Assembly: GCA_964431965.1 (NCBI GenBank)
Contig: CAYSLU010000015.1
Coordinates: 1-64,000, forward strand
Source of the DNA: CAYSLU01 sp964431965
GTDB lineage: Bacteria; Verrucomicrobiota; Kiritimatiellia; CAIKKV01; CAYSLU01
DNA: 64,000 nucleotides
Reading direction: 5' to 3'
Both the position numbers and the translations under genes were made by a program. Below the pieces are notes generated by a model that was not told where the DNA came from, ran no database searches, and was given only the letters and a program-made list of their open reading frames with translations. The number at the start of each line of letters is the position of its first letter. Positions within the stretch are counted from its first letter, which is position 1. Below are positions 34,560 through 43,907 of this stretch, piece by piece.

Positions 34560-36344
34560 ATGAGCGATGCGGACTCAGCGTGCGGTCAGCGGCCGGTCAC
34601 GATCGTCGCCTTTGGCGACTCCATCACCCAGGCATCGCATCAGCCCGAGGGGGGGCGGTGGACGGATCTGCTTTGCGAGTCGCTGGCCCGGCAGCTTCCG
34701 GATCGCGCGGTGCGGATGATCAACGCCGGCGTCGGCGGGAACACCTCGCGCGAGGGCCTGCAGCGGTTTGAGCGGGATGTGCTGGCCCATGCGCCGGACG
34801 TGGTGCTGGCGGAGTTTGGAAACGACGCGACTCCGGATACGAATCGGCACGTGTCGCCTGACGAGTTCGCCTCGAATTTCGAGATATTCCGCCGGGAGAT
34901 TGAGGAGCGGGGCGGGGGACGGCTCATCATACTCGTGTTTCCGCCGGTGGTGGACGCGTGGCACCAGCACGGCGCCCATCCCTTCTACGCGGAGCACGGC
35001 GGCGCGGACGGCGCGCAGGAGGTGTACCGCGAGCGAGTCCGAGCGTTCGCGCGATCGCACGGAGTGCCGCTGGTGGATCTCTCGCTGGCGCTCCGGCGGG
35101 TGATGGGTGCGGAAGGCCCGGGGTCATGCATTCTGCCGGACGGCGTCCACTTGACGGCCCGGGGCAACCGCATGGTGGCCGACGCCGTCCTGGTGGCGCT
35201 GGCGCCCGAGATCGCGCGTGCGGCGCCCGCCTCGGGCAGGAGGGGGCTGCGGCGCGAGGCCATGACGTCGCGGGCGCGCTGGCTGGCGGCGCTGCGGATG
35301 CAGCCGGTCGACCGGCTGCCGTTCTGGCCGAAGGTCTTCGGGGGATACCTCCGCGGGCGGCCGAGCCCGTTCGGCGGGATGGACGCCGACCGGTTCCACG
35401 AGTGGGTGGGCAGCGACCGCCACCTGGGCCTCCCGTGCTGCCTGAGCGAGACGCGCCGGCGGACCTCCGTGGAGGAGATCCGGTCGGGCGATACCCGGCG
35501 GACCGTGTACCGCACGGCGCAGGGCGAGACGGCTCTCGTCTGCCAGTACGATGCGCCGTCCGACTCGTGGCACCCGATGGAGTTTCCGGTTCGAAGCCCC
35601 TCGGACATCGGGCTGATGACGGCCGTCTTCGAGGACGTTGCGGTTGAGCTGGACGCGGCGGCGCTGGAGCGGGCCCGGCAGCGCGCGGCCGTCATCGGCG
35701 AAGGGGCGCTCACCAGCAACTCCATCGGCGAGTCGCCGCTCATGTACTGGGTCGAGTGGCTGGCCGGGGTTGAGAACGCCCACCTGCTGCTGGCCGACTG
35801 CCGGGATGAGGTGGAGGCCCTGTTCGAGGCCATGCATCGCGTGCTGAAGCGACGGGCCGAGCTGCTGTGCGCCCACAGCCCGGCGGACTCGCTGTACCTG
35901 ATTGAGAACACATCGACCACGCTCATCTCGCCGGAGCAGTACGCGCGGTACTGTGCGCGATACGTGGGCGAGTATGCGGCGATTGCGGCGGCAGCCGACC
36001 GGAACCTGATCCTTCACATGTGCGGCCACCTGAAAGCGCTGCTGCCCCAGCTGGCCCAGATTCCCGCGCGGGCCTTCGAGGCCTTCACGTCGCCGACCCT
36101 GGGGAATGCGACCCTGCTGGACGGGCGCACGGCGTGCCCGAACACCTGCCTGATCGGGGGAACCAACGCGATGCTCTGGACCCGGCCGGCGGCCGAGATC
36201 GTCCGGCAGATCCAGGCCGATCTGGACTGCCTGCCGCATCACCGGGGGATTGTGGTGACGTCGGCCGGCGTGATGCCCCCCGCCTGCGCTCCCGAGACCA
36301 TCAAGCAGGTGTGCGAGTGGGTGCAGGGGTACCCGGCGCGCTGA
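34560..36344 (+). CDS. SGNH/GDSL hydrolase fused to UroD-fold domain
   Basis: The 594-aa product has two family domains. Residues 1-233 form an SGNH hydrolase with GDSIT (Ser21 nucleophile), GGNTS, GND and the acidic/His pair in DGVHLT. Residues 235-594 form a UroD-type domain that itself begins MTSRARWLAALRMQPVDRLPF, the usual N-terminal sequence of stand-alone UroD-like proteins. The two are in one frame with no stop. An internal ATG at 35262 with AGGAGG 17 bases upstream could also start the second half. SGNH enzymes deacetylate or de-esterify glycans; a combined role is inference. It converges with gspD one base apart. Confidence 0.82.
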   Translation: MSDADSACGQRPVTIVAFGDSITQASHQPEGGRWTDLLCESLARQLPDRAVRMINAGVGGNTSREGLQRFERDVLAHAPDVVLAEFGNDATPDTNRHVSPDEFASNFEIFRREIEERGGGRLIILVFPPVVDAWHQHGAHPFYAEHGGADGAQEVYRERVRAFARSHGVPLVDLSLALRRVMGAEGPGSCILPDGVHLTARGNRMVADAVLVALAPEIARAAPASGRRGLRREAMTSRARWLAALRMQPVDRLPFWPKVFGGYLRGRPSPFGGMDADRFHEWVGSDRHLGLPCCLSETRRRTSVEEIRSGDTRRTVYRTAQGETALVCQYDAPSDSWHPMEFPVRSPSDIGLMTAVFEDVAVELDAAALERARQRAAVIGEGALTSNSIGESPLMYWVEWLAGVENAHLLLADCRDEVEALFEAMHRVLKRRAELLCAHSPADSLYLIENTSTTLISPEQYARYCARYVGEYAAIAAAADRNLILHMCGHLKALLPQLAQIPARAFEAFTSPTLGNATLLDGRTACPNTCLIGGTNAMLWTRPAAEIVRQIQADLDCLPHHRGIVVTSAGVMPPACAPETIKQVCEWVQGYPAR

Positions 36345-36345
36345 C

Positions 36346-38976
36346 CTACCGGACCGGCAGGCGCATGCGGACCGCCGCGTTGGTCGCCACGGGGGCGGCC
36401 GGAACCACGGGGTCGCCGGCTGTCGCGGCTGGCGCGGACTTCGCGCGCCGGATGCTGTTTGACGGGATGGCCGTGGGCGACGGCTCCGCGAGCTTGCTAT
36501 CGGACCACCCGCGCTGCCACAGGCCGCTCACGTTCATGGACTCCTTCCGCCGGATCGACTCCTCGGCCATCGCTTCGGGCGTGTCGAGCACGTAGGGCGT
36601 GATGAACACGATCACCTCGCGCGACTGCAGCGTCTTGTCCGTCTCGCCGAACAGCAGCCCGATGATCGGGATGCGGTGCAGGATGGGGATGCCCGTCTTG
36701 CTCTTCGTGTCATCGTTCTCCGTGAGCCCGCCGAGCACGATCGTTTCGCCGCTCTGCACGGCGATGTTGGCGGTCATCTCGCGCGAGGCGACGATCGGCC
36801 ACTGGCCGCTGCCGATGGACTTCGTCCCGATGATGTTGCTGATCTTCTGGACGATCTCCATGACGACGTGCTTCTTCTCGTTGATGTGCGGGGTCACCGT
36901 CAGGTTGACGCCCACCTTCTTCATCTCGACGTCGTCCACGTACGTGCCGGAGCCGCTCGTCGTGGTGATGAACTTCTGGCCCTTGTAGAAGTAGTCCTCG
37001 CGCGACACGTCGATGGTCGCCTTGGTGTTGTCCGTGCTCAGGATGACCGGCGACAGCAGGATCCGCGTGCGGCTGTCCGTCTCCACCATGCGGGCGACGA
37101 CATCCATGTTGAGATCGAAGTGGGTGAAGTAGTACGAGAGCCCGCCCGGAGGCGGCGTGCCGAGCGCCTGCGGGGTCGTCAGCGTCGTGGCATCGACCGG
37201 CGCCAGCGCGCCGCCGCCGCCGCTGCCCGCGAAGGAGAAGACGGGGGACCGCCGCCCATCCGACTTCTGGTTGTAGCCGACGAGCGAGCGCTGCACCCAC
37301 TGCAGTCCAGTCTGGAGCGTGCGGTCGAGGTTGACTTCGAGCACGACGGCTTCAATCAGCACCTGCGAGAGCATGATGTCCATGTTCTTGATGATCTCGC
37401 CGATTGTGACCATGTCGGCCTTGCTCGCCATGATGATCAGCCCGTTCGTGCGCTTGTCGGACAGGATCTTGACGTTCGACGAGGAAAGCTCGCCGATCTT
37501 GGACTTCTCGGGCGCCGTCTGGCCGCGCTGGTCGAGGCGGCGCAGGTAATCCGTCAGGGCGGCGCTGCGCTCCTCGCTTGCGCCCGAAGTGGACTTGGCG
37601 TTGGCGGCGGGTGCGCCCAGGGTTCCGGGCGCGGCCGTGGCCAGCGTGCCGGGTGCGCCGGCCGCGCCGACGGCCGCGGATGCGCCCGGGGCCGGTTCGT
37701 CCTTGGCCGACGAGGCGCCGATCAGGTCGTTCAGCATCCGGGCCACGTCCTCGGCGGCGGCGTACTCGAGCCGGAAGACCTTGACGGAGACGTCCGGCGC
37801 GGTCTCGATGTCGAGCGCCTTGATGATGTTCTCGATGAACGGCAGGTTCTCGCGGCGCGTGACGACAATGAGGATGCCGGTCCGGTCGTCCGACATGATC
37901 TTGACCGTGCCGCTGATGATCCCCCGCTCGCCCTCGCCCGCGGCGGCTTCGGGCTCCTTTTCGGGCGTGCGGGCCGCGGTGGCGACGGGGGGGCGGATGA
38001 TGCCGGGCGGCGTCAGGGTCATCGTGCGCTCGACGGTGGGCGAGCCGGAGTCGCGCGGCCGGGCGACGGTGCCCTGCTGCGTCTGCTGGGGCGGCTGGAT
38101 CTTCTGCACGATCTCGTCGAGCTTCTTCTGGACCTCGGACGCCTTCGTGTAGCGGATGGGGATGATGCGGAGCTCCTCGCGGGCCTCCATGGGCTGGTCG
38201 ATATGCTTGAGGATCTCCCGGATCCGGTTGAGGTTGGCCGCCGCGTCCGTGATCATCAGCGAGTTGATGCGGGGAAGCGACTGGACCTTGCCGTACGTGT
38301 GGATGAACCCGGTGACCACGGTCTGCGCGTCGGCCAGCTCCATGTGGCTCAGCTGGATGATCTCGCTGATGAGCCGGTCGTTATCGGGGTATGCGTTCGT
38401 TCCGCCGACCTGGAACTCCATGCCCTCCTGGCGCGCATTTGCGATGGGGATGACCTTGACGAACTTCTCGCCCACCTTGAGCAGCGTGATGTTGTTCATG
38501 GCGAGCACGGTTTCGATCGCCTGAAGGCTCTCCTCGATCGTCAGCTTGCTCTGGCTGCGCAGGGTGACGGTGCCCTTGACGTCCGGCGCCTGGAGGAGCG
38601 TCCGGCCGGTGATGTCGGCGTAGTACTGGAGCACCTGCTGGATGGGCGCCCCATCGAACTTGAGGGAGACGAGCTTCTCGCCCGGGGCAACTTCCACGCC
38701 CTCGGCCGACGTGGTGATCGGGTCGGAGGCGGCCGGTGCGGGGGCGGCGGGATTGCCGAAGGGGGCGGGGAGCCCCGCTCGAAGAGCCGGAACGGCCGGG
38801 GCCGGGGCTGGGATCGGCATCGGAGCCGGCCTGGGGATCGCGGCCGGCGCGAGCCCGGGGACCGGCATCGCCGGAGGGGGCGCGTCCTGTGCGCTCAGGC
38901 CGGCGGACAGCGCGAGCACGACCGATGCGGCAACGGCCGCGGCCATACGGTTCGCAGCGAATGGGTTCCGGCGCAA
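36346..38976 (-). CDS. gspD: Type II secretion system secretin
   Basis: The 876-aa product is the outer-membrane secretin of the T2SS. After a signal peptide (MRRNPFAANRMAAAVAASVVLALSAG) and a Pro/Ala-rich linker come N0 (VSLKFDGAPIQQVLQYYAD), N1-N3 repeats (NRIREILKHIDQP-type turns) and the C-terminal secretin barrel (LIEAVVLEV, VNLTVTPHINEKKHVVMEIV, VPI-like GIPILHRIPIIGLLFGETDK). A TTG start at 38976 is preferred: GGAG lies eight bases upstream and the gene then follows gspM after a 19-bp gap. An upstream ATG at 39024 would overlap gspM. It is last in the gsp operon and converges with the SGNH-UroD gene. Confidence 0.9.
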   Translation of the reverse strand: MRRNPFAANRMAAAVAASVVLALSAGLSAQDAPPPAMPVPGLAPAAIPRPAPMPIPAPAPAVPALRAGLPAPFGNPAAPAPAASDPITTSAEGVEVAPGEKLVSLKFDGAPIQQVLQYYADITGRTLLQAPDVKGTVTLRSQSKLTIEESLQAIETVLAMNNITLLKVGEKFVKVIPIANARQEGMEFQVGGTNAYPDNDRLISEIIQLSHMELADAQTVVTGFIHTYGKVQSLPRINSLMITDAAANLNRIREILKHIDQPMEAREELRIIPIRYTKASEVQKKLDEIVQKIQPPQQTQQGTVARPRDSGSPTVERTMTLTPPGIIRPPVATAARTPEKEPEAAAGEGERGIISGTVKIMSDDRTGILIVVTRRENLPFIENIIKALDIETAPDVSVKVFRLEYAAAEDVARMLNDLIGASSAKDEPAPGASAAVGAAGAPGTLATAAPGTLGAPAANAKSTSGASEERSAALTDYLRRLDQRGQTAPEKSKIGELSSSNVKILSDKRTNGLIIMASKADMVTIGEIIKNMDIMLSQVLIEAVVLEVNLDRTLQTGLQWVQRSLVGYNQKSDGRRSPVFSFAGSGGGGALAPVDATTLTTPQALGTPPPGGLSYYFTHFDLNMDVVARMVETDSRTRILLSPVILSTDNTKATIDVSREDYFYKGQKFITTTSGSGTYVDDVEMKKVGVNLTVTPHINEKKHVVMEIVQKISNIIGTKSIGSGQWPIVASREMTANIAVQSGETIVLGGLTENDDTKSKTGIPILHRIPIIGLLFGETDKTLQSREVIVFITPYVLDTPEAMAEESIRRKESMNVSGLWQRGWSDSKLAEPSPTAIPSNSIRRAKSAPAATAGDPVVPAAPVATNAAVRMRLPVR

Positions 38977-38995
38977 CTCTGAATCTCCAAGGCGG

Positions 38996-39595
38996 TTATG
39001 GCTGCCGAATCGACGGTGTCTCATTCTGCGGCGCCCGCTCTTGCGGTTGAGGAGCTGGCTTCGGGTTGGACTCCCCAGCCCGCGCCCGGCGATACGCGCA
39101 GTCGATGACAAACGAGCCCTTGAGCATTCCCTTGTCCGGGCTGGCTGTCAGCTGACCGACATCCAGCATAGCACCCTGCTGTTTGAGTTCAAACAGGAAA
39201 TGGACGAGCGACTCGAGCGTTCCCTCGTATTTGCAGTTGATGGCCAGCTCGTAGATGTTCCCTCGCTTCTTTTCCCGCTCCGCATCGCGCCGAAGCAGGG
39301 ACATGCCGTGGTCCTTGGCGATCCGCTCGAGCGTGATCAGGAGGTCGGCGGTCACGTCCTTGTCGGCCGGGTACTCCGGCAGGCCGCGACCCATATCGTT
39401 GAGGCGCTCGATCCAGCTGGTCGTCTGGGCGGCCAGCCGCTCGTCGAGGGCGAGGCGCTCGCCCATCTTGCGGCGCTCGTCCATCAGGGCCCCGAACTCC
39501 TTCACGCGCGGCTCGCAGAGCAGGTACGTGCCGCCGGCCAGCAGCACGGCGCCGGTGACCCAGGCCAGGAGCGCTTCACGGGAGGACAGCTTCAT
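38996..39595 (-). CDS. gspM: GspM/PilO-like inner-membrane protein
   Basis: The 199-aa product has one N-terminal membrane helix (about 10-28; EALLAWVTGAVLLAGGTYLL), a short coiled-coil (about 30-60) and a ferredoxin-like C-terminal domain (about 70-165), followed by a Pro-rich tail. This is the GspM/PilO layout: it binds GspL and helps position the assembly platform. Its start overlaps the gspL stop by four bases (ATGA). Sequence conservation of this family is low, so the name rests on architecture and operon position. Confidence 0.75.
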   Translation of the reverse strand: MKLSSREALLAWVTGAVLLAGGTYLLCEPRVKEFGALMDERRKMGERLALDERLAAQTTSWIERLNDMGRGLPEYPADKDVTADLLITLERIAKDHGMSLLRRDAEREKKRGNIYELAINCKYEGTLESLVHFLFELKQQGAMLDVGQLTASPDKGMLKGSFVIDCAYRRARAGESNPKPAPQPQERAPQNETPSIRQP

Positions 39596-40992
39596 GGCGC
39601 GCCCCCGGGGAAGGTCAGGAGCAGCTTGAAGAACTCCTTGTGCGTCCGGGCGTCGGTCGTCGGCCCGTCCAGCTTCACGCCGGCGAACATCTTCGACTGG
39701 TCGAGCCCCTGCTTGAACTGGTAGATGAGGTTGACCGACGGCGCCTCGCCCGACAGGATGAACTCCTTGCTCTTCTTGTAGATCACCTGGGTGAAGATGA
39801 GGTCATCCGGCTGGACCATGACGATCTCGAGGAAGGCGTCGAGCGCGGAGCGGCTTCGGTCGGCGTACTGCTCCATCTCGCGGATGCGCCGCTGCATGGC
39901 GCGCACCTCGTCGGCCCGCTTCCCGACTTGCTCCAGCGCCGTGCGGAGCGTCGCGGTCTCGCGCCGCTGGTACTGGAGGGCGCCGAAGAGGGCGCCGACG
40001 CCGAGCATCCAGACGGCGGCGGCGGCCGCGCTCCCGATCCAGATCCGGCGTCGCACGGCAGCCGCGTGGCGCGCCTGCGCCCAGGCGGCGGGCGCGAGGT
40101 TCGCCATGCCCGCGTGCGGCTCGGAGGCGCGGCGCGCCAGGCCGTCGGCGGCGGGCGGCAGCGATTCAAGCGGCAGCAGCTCGATCTCGGTGCGGCAGTG
40201 CTCGTGCAGGGCGTCGAGCAGCCCGGCCGGCACCGGACCCTCGTGCCAGACCTCCACGAGGGTGACGGCGCCCGCTCCGTAGCGGGCCTCGAGCGAGGTG
40301 AGCGTGTAGGCCGCTTCGCGGGCCACCTCGGCGGCGTACTCCTCCGCGCCGACCTCCCGCCGGCTGGCCAGCAGGCGGACGGACGCGGGAGTGGCGTTCT
40401 CGGTCACGATGATGTCCGCCTCGTCGGCCGTGATGCGGATCAGGGCCTGGCGCCCGACGGGCCGGATCTTGCCGGCGTCGTGCAGGGAGCGCCACCAGCC
40501 GAGGATGCCCGCATCGACGCGGCGGACCGTGGCGCCCCGGGCCTCGATGGCCCGGCGGAGCCGCTCGATCATCGGGAGGTGGGCGGCGGCGATCAGCACG
40601 CGCGACGCGCTTTCGCGCGTGGCGAGCAGCTCGTACGAAACGGCAGTCTCCTCGCTCGGGAAGGGGGAGAGCTTGTCGGCCTGGAGTTCCACCATGCCCG
40701 GCAGCTCCGCGGGGTCGGCCGACGGGAGCTCGACGACCCGGAGCAGGAGGCGGGAGGAGGGGATGCCGATGGCGATCGCGCCGGGGAGGCGGCCGCAGCG
40801 GGCGGTGATCTCGGCGTCCACGCGCGCCGCCGCGTCGCCCGGCGCGAAGGCGGTCGCCGTGTCCGGCTCGCCGAGCTCGAGCGCGGCGCTGCCGGACGCG
40901 GCCGGGTGGACGCTGCCCTTCGCGGCGGCGAAGGTGGCCCACGCCACGCGGCGCTCCTCGACCATCAATCCGGTTGTCAGTTCGCGGCTCAC
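39592..40992 (-). CDS. gspL: GspL-like protein (PilM/PilN-type fusion)
   Basis: The 466-aa product begins with an actin-like cytoplasmic domain (about 1-260; TAVSYELLATRESASRVLIAA) like GspL/PilM, then has a membrane helix near 325-345 (IWIGSAAAAAVWMLGVGALF), a coiled coil and a ferredoxin-like periplasmic domain like PilN/GspL. It would link GspE to the pseudopilus platform. Translation starts at GTG 40992, ten bases after gspK. It overlaps gspM by four bases. The GspC subunit that normally joins GspL/M to GspD is not encoded here. Confidence 0.8.
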   Translation of the reverse strand: MSRELTTGLMVEERRVAWATFAAAKGSVHPAASGSAALELGEPDTATAFAPGDAAARVDAEITARCGRLPGAIAIGIPSSRLLLRVVELPSADPAELPGMVELQADKLSPFPSEETAVSYELLATRESASRVLIAAAHLPMIERLRRAIEARGATVRRVDAGILGWWRSLHDAGKIRPVGRQALIRITADEADIIVTENATPASVRLLASRREVGAEEYAAEVAREAAYTLTSLEARYGAGAVTLVEVWHEGPVPAGLLDALHEHCRTEIELLPLESLPPAADGLARRASEPHAGMANLAPAAWAQARHAAAVRRRIWIGSAAAAAVWMLGVGALFGALQYQRRETATLRTALEQVGKRADEVRAMQRRIREMEQYADRSRSALDAFLEIVMVQPDDLIFTQVIYKKSKEFILSGEAPSVNLIYQFKQGLDQSKMFAGVKLDGPTTDARTHKEFFKLLLTFPGGAP

Positions 40993-41002
40993 GGCGCGGA
41001 CG

Positions 41003-42043
41003 TTACTCCTGCGACTCCCACCACCGCAGGACGTCCGTCCCCTGGGGCGTGACGCCTACGATGCACCCGATCGTATGCCGGACCCCCTGCACGGATCCGA
41101 TGGCCCGAATGCGGAAGATCGACGAGCTCGTGACTATACGACCCTTGAGCGAGGCTGCCAAGTCGGGAAAGCGCCCGAAGAAGTCCTCCGGCGTCTTGAA
41201 CGAGGCGTCCTCGGGGGCCGTTCCGACGGCGCCCGTGCGCTCCTCGATGATCTCCTGCGCGATGCGCTCGTCCACGCCCGGGAGCGTCATCAGGATGCGC
41301 GCGGTGGCGGCGTTGACGTTCACCTGTCCGTCGCCGTACACCGTGAGCACGTCGGCCACCCCGCTCATCGGCGACGTGCCCTCCGGCGCGTCGGGCGGAA
41401 GGCCGCCCAGGAGGATCGCCGGGTAGAAGTGCCGGATCAGCATCGCCTCTTCGACGGTGTCGAGGGGGCCGTTCTTGGCGCGGTAGGGCGGGTCCTGCAG
41501 GGCGTAGTAGTCCTCCGTTTCCGCGCCGTCCACGTGCGCGTCGTCGTCCGGGTCCACCCAGTCGAGGAAGCTGTCGATGAGCCCGGGCCAGTCCTCCTCC
41601 GGCACGCCGGCCATCTCGAGGATCCGCTCCCAGTCGTCGATCTGGAGCTTGTTGATGTTGCGGCGGGAGGGCTCGGGGATGATGTCGAGCGAGATCGTCC
41701 CCTCGCCGAGGGCCGACTGCAGGCCGATGACCGCCGCGCCTTGTGAAAGGCTCTTGGCCGGGGCGAACCAGCTTTTCGCCTCGTCGGCCTTCGACAGGCT
41801 CTCGGTCCGCACCTCGGCGCTGCGCACGAGCAGCATGCGCGCCTTCTCCACCCCGCCCCGGGCCAGGTAGTCGGCTTTGACTCGCTTGCGGTAGTGCGAC
41901 GTGATGCGGGCCTCCAGGTGCATGTCGAACGCGAACGAGCCGACCAGCATGCTGAGGAGCCCGATGACCCATATGGCCACGATGAGGGCCGAGCCCCTGT
42001 CGCGCCGCCGATCCGGCCGATGCGCTGTGCGGGCGGCGCTCAT
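41003..42043 (-). CDS. gspK: Type II secretion minor pseudopilin K
   Basis: The 346-aa product has a type IV leader ending G17 then SALIVAIWVIGLLSMLVGSF; it lacks Glu at +5, the GspK hallmark. The globular part has the alpha-domain with two helix-hairpin-helix-like motifs (VNVNAATARILMTLPGVDERIAQEIIEE) and the DDDAHVDG acidic loop. GspK caps the pseudopilus tip with GspI and GspJ. Start overlaps the gspJ stop by four bases. Confidence 0.9.
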   Translation of the reverse strand: MSAARTAHRPDRRRDRGSALIVAIWVIGLLSMLVGSFAFDMHLEARITSHYRKRVKADYLARGGVEKARMLLVRSAEVRTESLSKADEAKSWFAPAKSLSQGAAVIGLQSALGEGTISLDIIPEPSRRNINKLQIDDWERILEMAGVPEEDWPGLIDSFLDWVDPDDDAHVDGAETEDYYALQDPPYRAKNGPLDTVEEAMLIRHFYPAILLGGLPPDAPEGTSPMSGVADVLTVYGDGQVNVNAATARILMTLPGVDERIAQEIIEERTGAVGTAPEDASFKTPEDFFGRFPDLAASLKGRIVTSSSIFRIRAIGSVQGVRHTIGCIVGVTPQGTDVLRWWESQE

Positions 42044-42744
42044 TGCCAGGCCATCGCGGGGCCGCGCGGTATGGCGACCAGCCGCTTCAGTTCAACGGGG
42101 CGATCCCCGCTGTCAAGGGGCCTGAGGTAGAGCGTGACTTCGACCCAGGAGGGCAGGCGGTTCGTCCGCTCGTCCTCCCACGTGTCCTGCCAGTCGATTT
42201 CGCGGTCGACCGCGTTCGTGGTCATGCGGACGTTCAGGCCGACGATCTCGCGCGAGAGCATGACCGACTGAAGCCTGGACGCGTCGAAGTCCTCCGGCTG
42301 CGCGTACGGCCGCCAGGCCGTGACGCCGACAACCGGCTCGCCGTCCGTGTCGGTCTCGATGCCGACCCGCACGCGGTGCGGCGCGCCGGCCAGCCCCGAG
42401 TCGGTCCCGACCAGGGCCGGCCCGAGCTTGACCCAGCTGATGGTGTCGCGCGCGCTGTCGCCGGACCCGCCGTCGTCCATCCAAAGCCCGTATGCGCTGA
42501 TGGAAGCCGCGGAGTCCGGGGCGTATGCCGAGCGGAGTCCGTTGACGATCTGCTCCATTACGAAGTCGCCGTGGGTGAGGTCGTTGGACAGGGCGATGCC
42601 GCGCTGCCAGGCCCGCGAGACGTTGGCGAACGTCAGGAAGGTGATCCCCATGGCCAGGACCAGGATGGTCAGCGCCACCAGAAGCTCCACGAGCGTGAAG
42701 CCCCCGCTGCCGATCCTCCGCCGCGTGTGCCGTGTGGCCGTCAT
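42040..42744 (-). CDS. gspJ: Type II secretion minor pseudopilin J
   Basis: The 234-aa product has a prepilin peptidase site G15/F16 in GGFTLVELLVALTILVLAMG, with Glu at +5. The C-terminal domain shows the beta strands expected of GspJ (SWVEVTLYLRPLDSGDRP). It forms the tip complex with GspI and GspK. The gene overlaps gspK and gspI by four bases at each end. Confidence 0.85.
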   Translation of the reverse strand: MTATRHTRRRIGSGGFTLVELLVALTILVLAMGITFLTFANVSRAWQRGIALSNDLTHGDFVMEQIVNGLRSAYAPDSAASISAYGLWMDDGGSGDSARDTISWVKLGPALVGTDSGLAGAPHRVRVGIETDTDGEPVVGVTAWRPYAQPEDFDASRLQSVMLSREIVGLNVRMTTNAVDREIDWQDTWEDERTNRLPSWVEVTLYLRPLDSGDRPVELKRLVAIPRGPAMAWQ

Positions 42745-43175
42745 TTCAGCGTATTGGTGTAGAAGAGGTAGGTCACGACCTCCTCCTGCGCGCTCTTGCT
42801 TCGCTCCGCCCAGCCGACCCGGGTGCGCAGCACCAGCAGGCCCTCCTCGGCGCCCTCCTCGGCCTTCCGCGTGAACGTGAATCCGTTCTCGTAGGCGATC
42901 GGGCCGACGTCGAGATTGATCAGATCCTTGGTTTCCTTGTCCTTGAGGATGGGGTGCTCGGCTTCGCCGCGGTCGAGCACGGTGCGCGCCAGGTGGTAGT
43001 TCTTGCTCTGCCGCACGACCGCGATGCAGCGGGCCGCCGCCGTGACGAGCACGACGACGCCGATGCCGATGATCGCCATGGCGATCATCACCTCGATGAG
43101 CGTGAGCGCGGCCCGCGATACGCGCGGGCCCCGGCGCCGTCCGGCTCGGTCGCGCGCTGGATGGTTGGTCTTCAC
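42741..43175 (-). CDS. gspI: Type II secretion minor pseudopilin I
   Basis: The 144-aa product has a long basic pre-peptide and the hydrophobic stretch LTLIEVMIAMAIIGIGV with Glu28 at +5. The residue before the cut would be Ala23 and not the usual Gly, so processing could be slower or depend on a tolerant peptidase. GTG 43175 is the start. It sits 12 bp after gspH and overlaps gspJ by four bases. Confidence 0.82.
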   Translation of the reverse strand: MKTNHPARDRAGRRRGPRVSRAALTLIEVMIAMAIIGIGVVVLVTAAARCIAVVRQSKNYHLARTVLDRGEAEHPILKDKETKDLINLDVGPIAYENGFTFTRKAEEGAEEGLLVLRTRVGWAERSKSAQEEVVTYLFYTNTLK

Positions 43176-43187
43176 GGGTTGCCCGGG

Positions 43188-43907
43188 CTAGCGGATCCGG
43201 ATTGTCTGGTTGTCGCCGCCCTCGACGCGCACGCTGGAGAGCGGATCGACGGAAATCGTAAGGGCGGCGTCCTGCTGGTCCCGCATGCGGATCTCGTAGG
43301 GGTCGCAGGTGCCGTTCATGCGGTAGCGGACGGAGGCTATGCCCTCGCGCTGCTCATCCCCGCCGCGCATCCGGAGATACTCGAACGTGACGCCCTCGGC
43401 GTGCCGGGCCGCCGCGAGGTTCACGGCGCTCACCGTGACCATGCGGGGCGGGCCGCCCGTGGAGCCGGCGAGCGCCGCGTCATCCGGCGGGGCGGCCGGC
43501 GCGGGGGCGGGGGCCGGCTCGGGTGACGCGAGCAAGGCGGCCAGGGGGTCGAGCGCGGCGTTCGTCGTGGCTGGAGCGCCCGCCTCCTGCACGCGGATGT
43601 CGCTCCCGCCGATGGTGAACGTCATCGCCATGTCGCGCTGGTGCAGGAGGGCCATGCTCCGCGCGTAGCGGCCCATCATGACGACGGACCGCCCGGCGGT
43701 GCGCAGCCGGTTCCCCCGGATGGACTTCAGGAAGTAGGGGGTCACGACCAGCGACGCGATCCCGATGATCGCGACCACGAGGAGCACCTCCACGAGCGTG
43801 AACGCGCGCCGCCCGGCGCTTCGCCTCGGGGCGCGGGGATTCACGGGCCGCCCGGGCGAACCCGCGCGTGCCCGGAGGTGCGGCTGGACATCAGTTCGTA
43901 ACGTCAT
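43188..43907 (-). CDS. gspH: Type II secretion minor pseudopilin H
   Basis: The 239-aa product has a 35-residue basic pre-peptide ending in Ala35, then FTLVEVLLVVAIIGIASLVV with Glu at +5. As in gspI, the residue before the cut is Ala where Gly is usual. The C-terminus (VEGGDNQTIRIR-type strands) is beta-rich, and residues about 120-160 are an Ala/Pro-rich linker. The start overlaps the end of gspG by 17 bases. Confidence 0.82.
   Translation of the reverse strand: MTLRTDVQPHLRARAGSPGRPVNPRAPRRSAGRRAFTLVEVLLVVAIIGIASLVVTPYFLKSIRGNRLRTAGRSVVMMGRYARSMALLHQRDMAMTFTIGGSDIRVQEAGAPATTNAALDPLAALLASPEPAPAPAPAAPPDDAALAGSTGGPPRMVTVSAVNLAAARHAEGVTFEYLRMRGGDEQREGIASVRYRMNGTCDPYEIRMRDQQDAALTISVDPLSSVRVEGGDNQTIRIR

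Noticed and set aside
38977..39024. ATG at 39024 as start of gspD
   Set aside because: It overlaps the gspM end and gives an unlikely signal peptide; the TTG at 38976 has a good ribosome site.
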